Below, in pieces: positions 1 to 7,950 of a stretch of 46,675 nt of DNA. Numbering within the stretch: the first letter of the stretch is position 1; each line of letters opens with the position of its first letter. This DNA is from SXIZ01 sp040079795 (GTDB lineage Bacteria; Pseudomonadota; Gammaproteobacteria; Methylococcales; Methylomonadaceae): positions 1 to 46,675 of the forward strand of contig JBEBJQ010000024.1 of NCBI GenBank assembly GCA_040079795.1, written 5' to 3'. The notes beneath the pieces are model-generated. The model had not been told where the DNA came from, did not search any database, and was given only the letters and a program-made list of their open reading frames with translations. Made by a program: the position numbers and the translations under genes.

Positions 1-444
1 GGTTGGAGATGTATCATAACGCCATTTTTGACTATCCCCATTACTGCAAGCTGCGACCTTAACACGCTCGTTGAGCGCACCCCGCCTAACAGTAAGACAC
101 TGATGAGTTTCCATGTTTTTGAGCCTTGAACTACTCACTTCATACACCCACTCCCGCGATGGCTTTGATTTGCACTTCCCCAGATAGATGTAACTATTTT
201 TACTGTAAACAGTTAAACATTGCCCTTTTGAATTGACGACTTGCTTTTGAGCATTGTAAGTCCACTCTTGGGTAGGCAAAGCTGGCGTACACTCAGCCGC
301 AAAGATGTCCGCATCATTGTCAGCTTGCAAACATTGGCTATGCGAGGCATTAACCAGCTGCGCTGCCGATACCCACCCAGTAACTCCACTTAAACAGAAC
401 AGCAGTAAAGGTTTATTTAAGTAAAATTGATTTTTAGCTGACAT
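1..444 (-). CDS. Secreted ricin B-type lectin-domain protein, 3' end cut by window edge
   Basis: This is a reading frame open to the left window edge (148 codons visible). It starts with ATG at 444 behind a GGGAGA ribosome-binding site about five bases upstream. The N-terminus (MSAKNQFYLNKPLLLFCLSG, then VTGWVSA) is a good signal peptide, so the protein is probably periplasmic or secreted. The mature part has spaced Cys residues (SQCLQ, GQCLTV, GKCKS, HQCLTV, AACSNG) and the aromatic QxW-like ends EWTY, REWVYE and QKWRYD. This Q/E-x-W periodicity is typical of the ricin B (beta-trefoil) carbohydrate-binding fold. Such domains bind glycans and are often joined to an enzyme domain; here any C-terminal part lies outside the window. 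The ligand cannot be told from the sequence. Confidence 0.75.
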   Translation of the reverse strand, partial: MSAKNQFYLNKPLLLFCLSGVTGWVSAAQLVNASHSQCLQADNDADIFAAECTPALPTQEWTYNAQKQVVNSKGQCLTVYSKNSYIYLGKCKSKPSREWVYEVSSSRLKNMETHQCLTVRRGALNERVKVAACSNGDSQKWRYDTSPT

Positions 445-553
445 ACATTCTCCCATTTATCGAAATAATAAGCCTATGGGTAAGTAACCCAGAGGAGAAT
501 GTAACAGGTTGTAAATAGTAAATATATCCGCCAAAAGTAGGGATTTTATTTAA

Positions 554-814
554 AAGCATTCATATTGCGTTTCCCAACCTGAATTTCGAGAGAATCTTCA
601 ATTTTGGGTGCGGAATAATCAGCAGGTAGCCCTCAAAATGCCTGATTAAATCAAAGCAACCATGCGTGATCCGTTTACGGGCATTGGTAAACCCTTTAAG
701 CATTTAGCTTCTGGCGCATGGTCACGCCGTATTAGGGTAGAACATCGCTTAATCTATGTATTAATAGATGATCGAATCGATTTTCTACAAGGGCGTTACC
801 ACTACACCTGCTGA
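554..814 (+). pseudogene. Decayed YoeB/Txe-family mRNA-interferase toxin
   Basis: One frame reads PEFRENLQFWVRNNQQ, then an in-frame TAA at 647-649, then IKATMRDPFTGIGKPFKHL, SGAWSRRIRVEHRLIYVL and DFLQGRYHY, ending at TGA 812-814. This matches the whole length of the YoeB/Txe ribosome-dependent RNase family (in E. coli YoeB: GKGKPEPLKHN, SRRITEEHRLVY, CRYHY). Three lesions are visible. There is no start codon before PEFRE (an in-frame TAA lies at 551-553), there is a stop in the middle, and the Glu-Pro of KPEPLKH is deleted (here KPFKH), which removes the residue corresponding to catalytic Glu46. The Arg65 and His83 equivalents remain (EHR, YHY). No YefM/Phd antitoxin gene precedes it. A short peptide from ATG 662 could be made but should be inactive. 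Its 3' end overlaps the convergent TPR-GNAT gene. Confidence 0.88.
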
Positions 815-2005
815 AGCATCTGCGTTTACATCAGGCTTGGCAGTCACATCGCGCGCCAACAACCTTTTGGACAATTTCGCCAGACGGCTACTCCCCCGAA
901 AATCCGCCAGGGTCATGCCATTACCGTTGAGATCAATAAACTGCTGGGTTTCGGGATGCCAAAGATGATCGCGCAGAACACTTTCCTGCGTAAACCCTAG
1001 CGCCATATTATTTTTTTGCGAGGCGACATTATCACTATAAACAAAAGTCGTTAGTTTATTTAAGCCCACTTGGTTAAACGCAAAATCCATGATTAATAAA
1101 GTAGCTGTCAGCCCTGCCCCGGCACTACGGTCATCCGGTTTTGGAATACCGATTAAAAACTCAGCGCGGCGGTGCGGCATTTGAATATCAACCAAACTGG
1201 CCATGCCAACCGGTCGCAAGCCGCTTTTGGCAGACGGAATACCAATAAGCCATTTAACCGACTGATTTTGCAATGGATGGGCTTGTGCTTCTTCCTGCAA
1301 TTTCTCAGCTAACGCATCTTTGCTGGAAGGCAGCGGCATAAAGCGGTTGTAAAGCCGCATAAAATCAGGATTGTTATAACAGTCCCACAAAAAATCCACA
1401 TCCGCCGCCGCATAACGGCGTAAACACAGTCGCCCCGCTTGTAAAGGCTGCAACCATTTTGAATCCACTTGCTTAAGATTATTCGCGGCATCGGCAAAAT
1501 CCGGCTGTAATACCAAGGCTTGGCGAAAACACTGCTCCGCCCCGACATAATCCTGCTGTGCCCTTAAAGCTTGCCCTAAATTGTTATAGGCTTCGGCATA
1601 GTTTGGCTGTAAAACCAGTGCAGAGTGATAACAACTAATAGCTTCAGCAAATTTTCCGCTCTTATACCACGCATTGCCCAAGGTGTTATGTACCTCAGGT
1701 CGAGTGCTGTTAAAGCTTAAGGCTTGTTGACAATAGTTTATAGCTTCGGCAATGCGCCCTTGCTCATATAGCAGATTGCCATAATTGCCCAGAAAATCCG
1801 CGCGTTTAGGGGCACAGGCCAGCGCTTGCAGAAAATAGTCCTCTGCATGCTCAAAACGCTGAGTTTGGGCATAGATAACAGCCAACAAATGCAACGCTTC
1901 CGCATCCTTAGGATCAGCGGCGCAGAGTTGTTGGCAAAGCTGCTCCGCTGACGCTATCTGCCCGGTTTGTAGATACTGAAAAACAGTTTGTAAAGCGGTT
2001 GGCAT
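785..2005 (-). CDS. TPR-repeat protein with C-terminal GNAT acetyltransferase domain
   Basis: A 406-residue protein. Residues about 1-180 hold around five tetratricopeptide repeats (for example AEAYNNLGQALRAQQDYVGA, spaced by 34), a protein-interaction solenoid. Residues about 190-375 form a GNAT N-acyltransferase domain of the RimJ/RimL-like type (RLCLRRYAAADVDFLW, then GMASLVDIQMPHRRAEFLIG, SAGAGLTATLLIMDFAF and the NVASQKNNMALGF alpha4 signature). No signal peptide is present, so it is cytoplasmic. It starts six bases after the stop of the upstream Ig-like gene with an AAGG motif before ATG, so it is the last gene of the operon with the three Ig-like proteins. I infer, without proof, that it acylates those proteins or an envelope precursor. 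The last ten or so codons run antisense through the 3' end of the toxin relic, so the natural C-terminus may have been changed. Confidence 0.85.
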   Translation of the reverse strand: MPTALQTVFQYLQTGQIASAEQLCQQLCAADPKDAEALHLLAVIYAQTQRFEHAEDYFLQALACAPKRADFLGNYGNLLYEQGRIAEAINYCQQALSFNSTRPEVHNTLGNAWYKSGKFAEAISCYHSALVLQPNYAEAYNNLGQALRAQQDYVGAEQCFRQALVLQPDFADAANNLKQVDSKWLQPLQAGRLCLRRYAAADVDFLWDCYNNPDFMRLYNRFMPLPSSKDALAEKLQEEAQAHPLQNQSVKWLIGIPSAKSGLRPVGMASLVDIQMPHRRAEFLIGIPKPDDRSAGAGLTATLLIMDFAFNQVGLNKLTTFVYSDNVASQKNNMALGFTQESVLRDHLWHPETQQFIDLNGNGMTLADFRGSSRLAKLSKRLLARDVTAKPDVNADASAGVVVTPL

Positions 2006-2011
2006 ATAACC

Positions 2012-3739
2012 TTAGAGGGCAAATTCGACATCGTTCACCGGTGGATACATTTCAGCGCCCCGCTTGGTAACCCCCCGTAAAGTTAAAACATCTCCCGGCA
2101 CAACGGTACTTTCTGCGGTTAAAGCTACTGATACGGATAAGCCATCCTGGCTTAAAACCAGATCATTGCCGCCAAAGCTATGAGCACTTAATTCAAAGTA
2201 ACTGTACTCCTTGATAGGGCTACTAAAATAGAAGGTTAAGATGTCCGTATTTTCATAACGACCAACGCTATTACCGTTGTTGGTTTCTACAACAGGATTA
2301 TTAGCGGCAGAAAATAGGGGTTTAGTCACAAAGGTAAAAGCATTGGGATCCTGAATGCCCGCATATGGAATGCCTGTTAAATCAGTAATGACGCCTTTAT
2401 CAACTAAAACATGGTAACGGGTATCAGGAAGCAATTTTTTACTGGGGGTAACCTCGAGTACGGTATCAGAGAAATGGATTTGGGTGTTATCTCCAACAGC
2501 AATAGTACGTGTATCCCCTTGGCCATTACTGATAATGATATTACCCGTCCCTGCTTTAATCGGCCTATTAAAATTAGCCATAATATCAACTTTAAGACCA
2601 ACCTGCTGCCAATCCGACTGTCCATTAATATTGACGAAAATAGGCTCAAGAGGATTGGGATCTAATTTTTGCGTTGATAGAATAATAGTTTGCCCGCCAG
2701 TCAATCCAGCAAAGGGATTGCCTGAAAGATCGGTTATGATACTTGGCTCGCTTTGCATTAAATATTTGCTATCCGGTAATAAATTTGGGGTTGGATGAAC
2801 ACTAAAAGAAGCGCCGTACCCGCCAGAGAAAGGCTCACCTGCAAAGCTGACTTGGCTGGCGTCATTTATCGCAATTTTGCGAATATCGCCTTGACCATTA
2901 TTGAGGGTAATCGTCCCAGCACCTGTTTTAATAAGTTCATCAAAAGACAGTGTGATCTCTTTTCCGACAGGTATAACTGAATACTCGTACCCTGTTGGAT
3001 AAAGCGTTGGAGCAGTAGTGTCATTATTACCGGTTATAAAAATAAACGGCTTGCTGATCGGTACCCCTGTAAAGGCATTACCAGCCAGATCGGTTATTGC
3101 ATCCGCATCAACCGTTATCGCGTACTGGCTATTGGGTAACAGAAAAGAATTAATTTCAAGTCTTACGTTATTTTCAAAAACGCTTACCAATAACTCATTT
3201 GAATCTCCCTTTTCATTTCGAATAGTGGCCACACCGACACCTGCTTTTTTACCTAGTTTTAACGGCTCATTAAATGTTGCTGTAATATCAGCATAACTGG
3301 CTGGGGTTTTGGCGTGATACTCCCCGCTTAAGGGAATCGGTGCACTGGTATCGCTACCGGTGGTGAAATTATAGGTGCTGGTATCGCTCACGCCGCCCAT
3401 TGGAATGTCTGAAAAACTGGTGATAGCCCCCGCCTCTATTTGCACAAAGTAAGTGCTATTACTTAACAGATTTTGCTGCGGGTTGATCTTTAGGCTGCGG
3501 GGATATGGGCCGTATTTAGAGTCATCCGCGTCAGAATAAACGCTCACTTGGCTGCTATCGTGAATGGCAATGCGGCGGGTATCACCTTGCCCATTACTGA
3601 TAGTAATAACGCCAGAGCCGGTTTTAACCGAATCTTGAAACTTAACGATAATATCGCTATCAACGGCAACGTTAGTATTGTTATGGGCTGGTTGGACGTA
3701 AGTGACAACGGGAGGGGCGGGGGGAGGTAAACTGGCCAT
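2012..3739 (-). CDS. Ig-like (Big_5/SwmB-type) multidomain protein, paralog A
   Basis: 575 residues from the ATG at 3739 (MASLPPPAPPV). I prefer this start to an upstream in-frame one at 3787 because it matches the starts of both paralogs and has AAGGA eight bases upstream. There are four Ig-like domains of roughly 110 residues, each carrying an ITISNGQGDTRRIAI-like strand-loop-strand and the end motif sequence AITDLAGNAFAG. They start near residues 1, 126, 236 and 351. The second domain has a degenerate loop (NEKGDS). A fifth, conserved C-terminal domain holds FGGNDLVLSQDGLSV and ends in DVEFAL. There is no signal peptide. Big_5 domains are usual in surface adhesins and cell-envelope proteins, so export by a type I system through the conserved C-terminus is possible but not shown. 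It is the third of three tandem paralogs and directly precedes the TPR-GNAT gene. Confidence 0.85.
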   Translation of the reverse strand: MASLPPPAPPVVTYVQPAHNNTNVAVDSDIIVKFQDSVKTGSGVITISNGQGDTRRIAIHDSSQVSVYSDADDSKYGPYPRSLKINPQQNLLSNSTYFVQIEAGAITSFSDIPMGGVSDTSTYNFTTGSDTSAPIPLSGEYHAKTPASYADITATFNEPLKLGKKAGVGVATIRNEKGDSNELLVSVFENNVRLEINSFLLPNSQYAITVDADAITDLAGNAFTGVPISKPFIFITGNNDTTAPTLYPTGYEYSVIPVGKEITLSFDELIKTGAGTITLNNGQGDIRKIAINDASQVSFAGEPFSGGYGASFSVHPTPNLLPDSKYLMQSEPSIITDLSGNPFAGLTGGQTIILSTQKLDPNPLEPIFVNINGQSDWQQVGLKVDIMANFNRPIKAGTGNIIISNGQGDTRTIAVGDNTQIHFSDTVLEVTPSKKLLPDTRYHVLVDKGVITDLTGIPYAGIQDPNAFTFVTKPLFSAANNPVVETNNGNSVGRYENTDILTFYFSSPIKEYSYFELSAHSFGGNDLVLSQDGLSVSVALTAESTVVPGDVLTLRGVTKRGAEMYPPVNDVEFAL

Positions 3740-3783
3740 AATTAAATTCCTTAAATTAATTTGATTTAACAAGAAAGATACGC

Positions 3784-5484
3784 TCAAAGCGTAAATTCCA
3801 CATCATATTCCGGCGCATACATTTCAGCCCCCGGCTTGGTAACACCCCGTAAAGTTAAAACATCTCCCGGCACAACGGTAGTTTCTGCGGTTAATTCTAC
3901 CGATACGGATAAGCCATCTTTACTTAGCACCAAGTCATTGCCGCCAAAGCTATGCGCACTTAATTCAAAGTAACGGTAATCCTTCACAGGGCTACTAAAA
4001 TAAAAGGTCAAAACATCTTTATTTTCATAACGGCCAATGCTGTTACCCTTATTGGTTTCTACAAAAGGGTTATTGGCCGCAGGAGATAAGGGGTTGGTCT
4101 CAAACGTAAAAGCATTGGAATCCTGAATGCCCGCATAAGGATTGCCTATTAAATCAATAATAGCGCCCTTATCAATTAACACATGGTAACGTGTACCGGG
4201 GAGCAATCTTTTACTGGGGGTGATCGCGAATATAACATCAGAGAAATGAATTTGGGTTTTATCCCCAACAGCTATAGTACGTGTATCCCCTTGACCGTTA
4301 CTGATAATGATATTCCCTGTCCCGGCTTTGATCGGCCTAGAAAAAGATGCAGAAATTCCGACTTTAAGATCAACCTGCTGCACGTACGACTGACCATTAA
4401 TGGAAACGTCAACAGGCTCAAAAGCACTGGTATCTAATTCTCGCGTTGTTAAATAAATAGCCTGCCGACTCGCCAGTGGATTACCCGAAATATCGGTAAT
4501 GATATCCTGGTTCATCTGCATTAAATATTTGCTGTCCGGTAATAAATTGGGGATAGGGTGAATATTAAAAGCATGACTATAGCCGCCCGTGAAAGGGTCA
4601 TCTCCAAAGCTGATTTGGCTGGCGTCATTAATCGCAATTTTACGGATATCGCCTTGGCCATTATCCAAGGTAATCGTCCCAGCCCCCATTTTAATAAGCT
4701 CATCAAACCTTAGGGTAATCTCTTTCCCGACCGGTATTTGTGAAAACTCGTATTCTGATTGATACAACTTAGGTGCAGTAGTGTCATTATTGCCAGTTTT
4801 AAAAATAAACGGCTTGCTGATCGGCACCCCTGCAAAGGCATTACCCGCCAGATCGGTTATTGCATCCGCATCAACTGTTATTGCGTATTGGCTATTGGGT
4901 AATAGTGACGAATATAAATTAAGTTCTACCTTATTGTCTGTAGCATTTACATATACTTCATGCATATCTCCCTGGGCATTTTGGATGCTCGCTTTGCCGA
5001 CGCCATTTTTTAGGGGCTCATTAAATGTTGCAGTAACAACAGAGTTTGTTGGGTTATCAACAACTTCTGCACTCAAAGGAAATGGCGCACTGGTATCACT
5101 ACTGGTCGTAAAATTATAAGTGCTGTTATTGCTCACTCCGTCCATTGGAATATCTGAAAAACTGGTAATAGCCCCCACATCTACTTGTACATAGTAAGCA
5201 CTATTACTTAACAGGTTTTGCTTTGGGTTGATCTTTAGGGTGCGTGAAGGTGGCCCGTATTTAGAGTCCTCCCCATGAGATCCAATGCTCACTTGGCTGC
5301 CATCGTGGATAGCAATACGGCGGGTATCGCCTTGCCCGTTACTGATAGTAATAACGCCAGAGCCGGTTTTAACCGAGTCTACAAACTTAACCGTAATGTC
5401 GCTATCGACTGCAACATTGTTGGCATTATGCGCGGGCTGGACATAACTGACATAGGGTGGCGCGGAAGGAGGTAAACTGGTCAT
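3784..5484 (-). CDS. Ig-like (Big_5/SwmB-type) multidomain protein, paralog B
   Basis: 566 residues, starting MTSLPPSAPPYVSYVQPAHN behind TTAAGGAA. It has the same build as its neighbour: four Ig-like domains with the NGQGD loop (second copy NAQGDM), each with a D(T/S)(S/T)AP linker between domains, then the conserved C-terminal domain ending in DVEFTL. It is closest to paralog A. Long stretches are the same at DNA level (for example around 3845-3885 against 2045-2085), which points to a recent duplication or gene conversion. No signal peptide or membrane segment is seen. It lies 44 bases upstream of the paralog A start codon on the same strand and 46 bases downstream of the paralog C stop, so all three are probably co-transcribed. 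The function is inferred to be structural or adhesive at the cell surface. Confidence 0.85.
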   Translation of the reverse strand: MTSLPPSAPPYVSYVQPAHNANNVAVDSDITVKFVDSVKTGSGVITISNGQGDTRRIAIHDGSQVSIGSHGEDSKYGPPSRTLKINPKQNLLSNSAYYVQVDVGAITSFSDIPMDGVSNNSTYNFTTSSDTSAPFPLSAEVVDNPTNSVVTATFNEPLKNGVGKASIQNAQGDMHEVYVNATDNKVELNLYSSLLPNSQYAITVDADAITDLAGNAFAGVPISKPFIFKTGNNDTTAPKLYQSEYEFSQIPVGKEITLRFDELIKMGAGTITLDNGQGDIRKIAINDASQISFGDDPFTGGYSHAFNIHPIPNLLPDSKYLMQMNQDIITDISGNPLASRQAIYLTTRELDTSAFEPVDVSINGQSYVQQVDLKVGISASFSRPIKAGTGNIIISNGQGDTRTIAVGDKTQIHFSDVIFAITPSKRLLPGTRYHVLIDKGAIIDLIGNPYAGIQDSNAFTFETNPLSPAANNPFVETNKGNSIGRYENKDVLTFYFSSPVKDYRYFELSAHSFGGNDLVLSKDGLSVSVELTAETTVVPGDVLTLRGVTKPGAEMYAPEYDVEFTL

Positions 5485-5530
5485 GATTAAAGTTCCTTAA
5501 GTTAAGGTGATTAAATTTGAACAAGCAAGA

Positions 5531-7279
5531 TCAAAGTGTAAATTCTATATCGGCAGTAGGTGTAAAATCGTTTTCATCCGCTTTGCCGGTCGTAGCGCCC
5601 TCTAAGGTTAAAACATCTCCCGGCTGCACGGTGCTCTCTGCGGTTAACTCCACTGATGCAAACAAACCATCCTGGCTCAATACCACATCATTACCACCAA
5701 AGCTATGCGCACTTAATTTGAACGATTTATAGCGACTGATTGGGGCATTAAAGTGAAAGACTAAAATATCTTTATTTTCGTAAAGCCCGACACTATTGCC
5801 TTTATTGACCTCTACCACCGGGTTTTGCACCGCCGCCCAGAGCGCTTCAGTGGTAAACGTGAACGCTGCTTTATCTTGAACGCCCGCATACGCATTGTCT
5901 GCCAAGTCGGTAATTGCGCCATGATCGACTTGTAAAAAGTAACGGTTACCGGGCAATAATTTTTTACTGGGGGTTATGTGCAGATATTCGAACGAAATGT
6001 TTACTTGCTTAGTATCGTTAGCCGAAATAATTTGGGTGTCACCCTGACCGTTGCTGATAATAAAATTGCCTGCCCCGGCTTTAATATATTCATCGAAATA
6101 GGCAGAATAGCCCGTTGAGACAGGGATATGGATAGACTGGACATCCTTTGTATACGAATAAGTGAGGGTGGCACTTACAGGCGTTGGGGGTGTAGTATCC
6201 AAGCCCGCCGTGTTGAACATATACGATTCGTCGAGGAGGCCGGCAAAGTGGTTACCGCACACATCCGTTACGATTCCAGGATCAGCTTGCACCACATACT
6301 GGCTATTGGGTAACAAGTGTTGCGTTGGGTTAATGGTAAGGGTGTGGGCATAATTTACCAGGTCGCCAAGGGGGTCATTAGCCTTAAGCGCCACTTGGGA
6401 ATTGTCTAGTACTGAAATTTTGCGTACATCACCTTGACCATTGCTGAGGGTAATTGTGCCTGAACCTATTTTAACGGGTTCAAAAAACGCCAACTCAATA
6501 TCGGTACCAATAGATGCCTGTGAGTTACCGACGGGCACCATGCTCAATGCGTTAAGAGCGGGGGCTTTGGTGTCCTCGCACTTATCGGTTTTAAACGTAA
6601 AGGGGTTTGATGCGGACACACCTGCAAAGGCATTGCCTGCCAGATCAAGTATGCTATCTGGCTCTGCGGTCAAAAAGTATTGAGTGTCAGGTAGTAACCG
6701 GGAACGGGTAACAAGATTCACCCGATTATTGTCGGCGCCAGTCAGGAACATCTGACGTGTATCACCCTGCCTGTCAGTGACCATAACTTCACCAGGACCT
6801 ATTTTAACAGGCTCATTAAAGGTAGCGGCAATGATGGGATGGTCTGTTAGCGTTGGCCTGAGTGTATACTCAGCATTTAAAGGAATCGGTGCACTGGTAT
6901 CATTACTGGTGGTGAAATTATAGGTGCTGGTATCGCTTACTGCTGCCAAGGGCGCATCGGAAAAGCTGGTGATAGCCCCAGCATCCAATTGCACAAAATA
7001 GCCACTGTTACTCAATAGGTTCTGTTGTGGTTTAATAGTCAGGGTTCGGGAAGGTGAACCATATTTACTGTCGAGCGTTGTGCCAAATTGCACCTGGCTA
7101 GCATCATGAATAGCAATACGCCGGGTATCCCCTTGACCATTACTAATAATAATATGCCCGGAACCTGGTTTAACCGAATCTATAAATCTGATCGTAATTT
7201 CGCTATCAATAGCAATGCCTTGTGCATCATCGGCAGGCAAGACGTATTGGACGAGTGGTGGGATGCTGATAATTGCCAT
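5531..7279 (-). CDS. Ig-like (Big_5/SwmB-type) multidomain protein, paralog C
   Basis: 582 residues, first gene of the operon, starting MAIISIPPLVQYVLPADDAQ with AAGGAA upstream. It has four Big_5-type domains: GSGHIIISNGQGDTRRIAI; then a degenerate copy, GEVMVTDRQGDTRQM; then GTITLSNGQGDVRKIS; then GNFIISNGQGDTQIIS. The shared C-terminal domain (HSFGGNDVVLSQDG) ends in DIEFTL. It is more diverged from A and B than they are from each other, so it probably represents the older branch of the duplication. A Cys in domain three (VTDVCGN) and one in the linker before it (DKCEDTKAP) have no counterpart in A and B and could form a disulfide if the protein is exported. No signal peptide is visible. 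The gene is preceded by a 15-bp palindrome and a leftward terminator. Confidence 0.85.
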   Translation of the reverse strand: MAIISIPPLVQYVLPADDAQGIAIDSEITIRFIDSVKPGSGHIIISNGQGDTRRIAIHDASQVQFGTTLDSKYGSPSRTLTIKPQQNLLSNSGYFVQLDAGAITSFSDAPLAAVSDTSTYNFTTSNDTSAPIPLNAEYTLRPTLTDHPIIAATFNEPVKIGPGEVMVTDRQGDTRQMFLTGADNNRVNLVTRSRLLPDTQYFLTAEPDSILDLAGNAFAGVSASNPFTFKTDKCEDTKAPALNALSMVPVGNSQASIGTDIELAFFEPVKIGSGTITLSNGQGDVRKISVLDNSQVALKANDPLGDLVNYAHTLTINPTQHLLPNSQYVVQADPGIVTDVCGNHFAGLLDESYMFNTAGLDTTPPTPVSATLTYSYTKDVQSIHIPVSTGYSAYFDEYIKAGAGNFIISNGQGDTQIISANDTKQVNISFEYLHITPSKKLLPGNRYFLQVDHGAITDLADNAYAGVQDKAAFTFTTEALWAAVQNPVVEVNKGNSVGLYENKDILVFHFNAPISRYKSFKLSAHSFGGNDVVLSQDGLFASVELTAESTVQPGDVLTLEGATTGKADENDFTPTADIEFTL

Positions 7280-7343
7280 ATCAAAATTTCCTTAGGTTAA
7301 GTGGATAAGTGCGGGTTAAAGATGAAGACCATACAAACTCTAA

Positions 7344-7358
7344 GGCATAAGTTATGCC
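7344..7358. promoter_or_regulatory. Perfect 15-bp palindrome in the Ig-like operon leader
   Basis: GGCATAAGTTATGCC has two perfect 7-bp arms around a single central base. It lies 65 bases upstream of the first Ig-like start codon, between that gene and the leftward terminator. The size and symmetry fit a dimeric repressor or activator site. The cognate regulator is unknown and no regulator gene is adjacent. Confidence 0.45.
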
Positions 7359-7428
7359 AACTTACAAAAAATCTAATAGACTGATTTTAAATAATAATAT
7401 CAACCATCCTCTAAAAAAACCCTTGTTC

Positions 7429-7478
7429 AAAAAAAACCGCGCAAAAATTGTATGAAATCATTCCTTTTTTGCGCGGTT
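7429..7478 (-). terminator. Strong leftward intrinsic terminator upstream of the Ig-like operon
   Basis: Read on the minus strand, AACCGCGCAAAAA pairs perfectly over 13 bp with TTTTTGCGCGGTT across an 18-base loop and is followed by a further run of T (eight T in all, counting the last two stem bases). This is a textbook Rho-independent terminator. No minus-strand gene lies upstream of it in the 470 bases before the divergent DUF748 gene. It could therefore end a short leader or small RNA, act as an attenuator of the Ig-like operon, or block transcription coming out of the neighbouring MITE-like element. Confidence 0.7.
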
Positions 7479-7501
7479 GTCATACCAAAATTGCGGGGTT
7501 A

Positions 7502-7719
7502 TAAGTGAGTGCGCGCAGTTGTTTTTAAGAGTCGTCATTCCGGCAGTGATTCGCTCTGCGCTCTAGCGGGTGCCGGAATCCAAGCTACGGGGATGTCTAA
7601 GAGCCTGCCATACTTGGCACGGGATACCCGCTTCCCGGCGGGTATGACGCACTTTTCTGCTCCAGTTGCCAATAAAACGTTCTAATTCAGCTTTTAAATG
7701 AGCTGTGCATTTTTACTTA
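7502..7719. mobile_element. MITE-like dispersed repeat, copy 1 (218 bp)
   Basis: A second copy of about the same length lies at 37678-37896, clearly homologous from end to end. The outer ends form imperfect inverted repeats (TAAGTGAGTGCGCGCAG at the left against TAAGTAAAAATGCACAG read from the right). Inside sit a stem pair CATTCCGGCA...TGCCGGAAT and a second inverted pair CGTCATTCC...GGTATGACG. No open reading frame is present. This is the look of a non-autonomous palindromic element moved in trans. The stems resemble the CGTCATTCC-type repeats known from many proteobacteria. Confidence 0.8.
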
Positions 7720-7950
7720 ACAAACTTTAGGTGCATTTAAAAAAATTAGACATTGGACTGACAAGCAGCAGACTATATTAAGTAAACGTTAAGTGTTGAT
7801 CGCCAAAACAAGACTATTCATGATTCTACTTATTCACTATACTGGCGGCGAAGGCTAAATAGGCCGCGTGATCAAACAAATTCGAGATTGCCTATTATTC
7901 GCCGCAACGCCTTGGCAGCCGCAGGGTTTCGGTATAAACAGGACAGCTTA

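Larger units (their letters stand above)
7280..7950. other. 671-bp divergent intergenic region
   Basis: This gap between the leftward Ig-like operon and the rightward DUF748 gene holds the 15-bp palindrome, the leftward terminator and MITE-like copy 1. The remaining 230 bases (7720-7950) should hold the DUF748 promoter. I see no convincing small gene. A TTG-initiated N-terminal extension of the DUF748 frame (from 7888) is possible but has no ribosome-binding site. Confidence 0.6.

Noticed and set aside
2012..7279. Repeated NGQGD-coding DNA units as a CRISPR-like array
   Set aside because: The repeats are in frame within protein domains about 330 bases apart and are not separated by unique spacers.
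7888..7950. Longer TTG start for the DUF748 protein
   Set aside because: The ATG at 7951 has AGGAC at good spacing and places the membrane anchor at the N-terminus.
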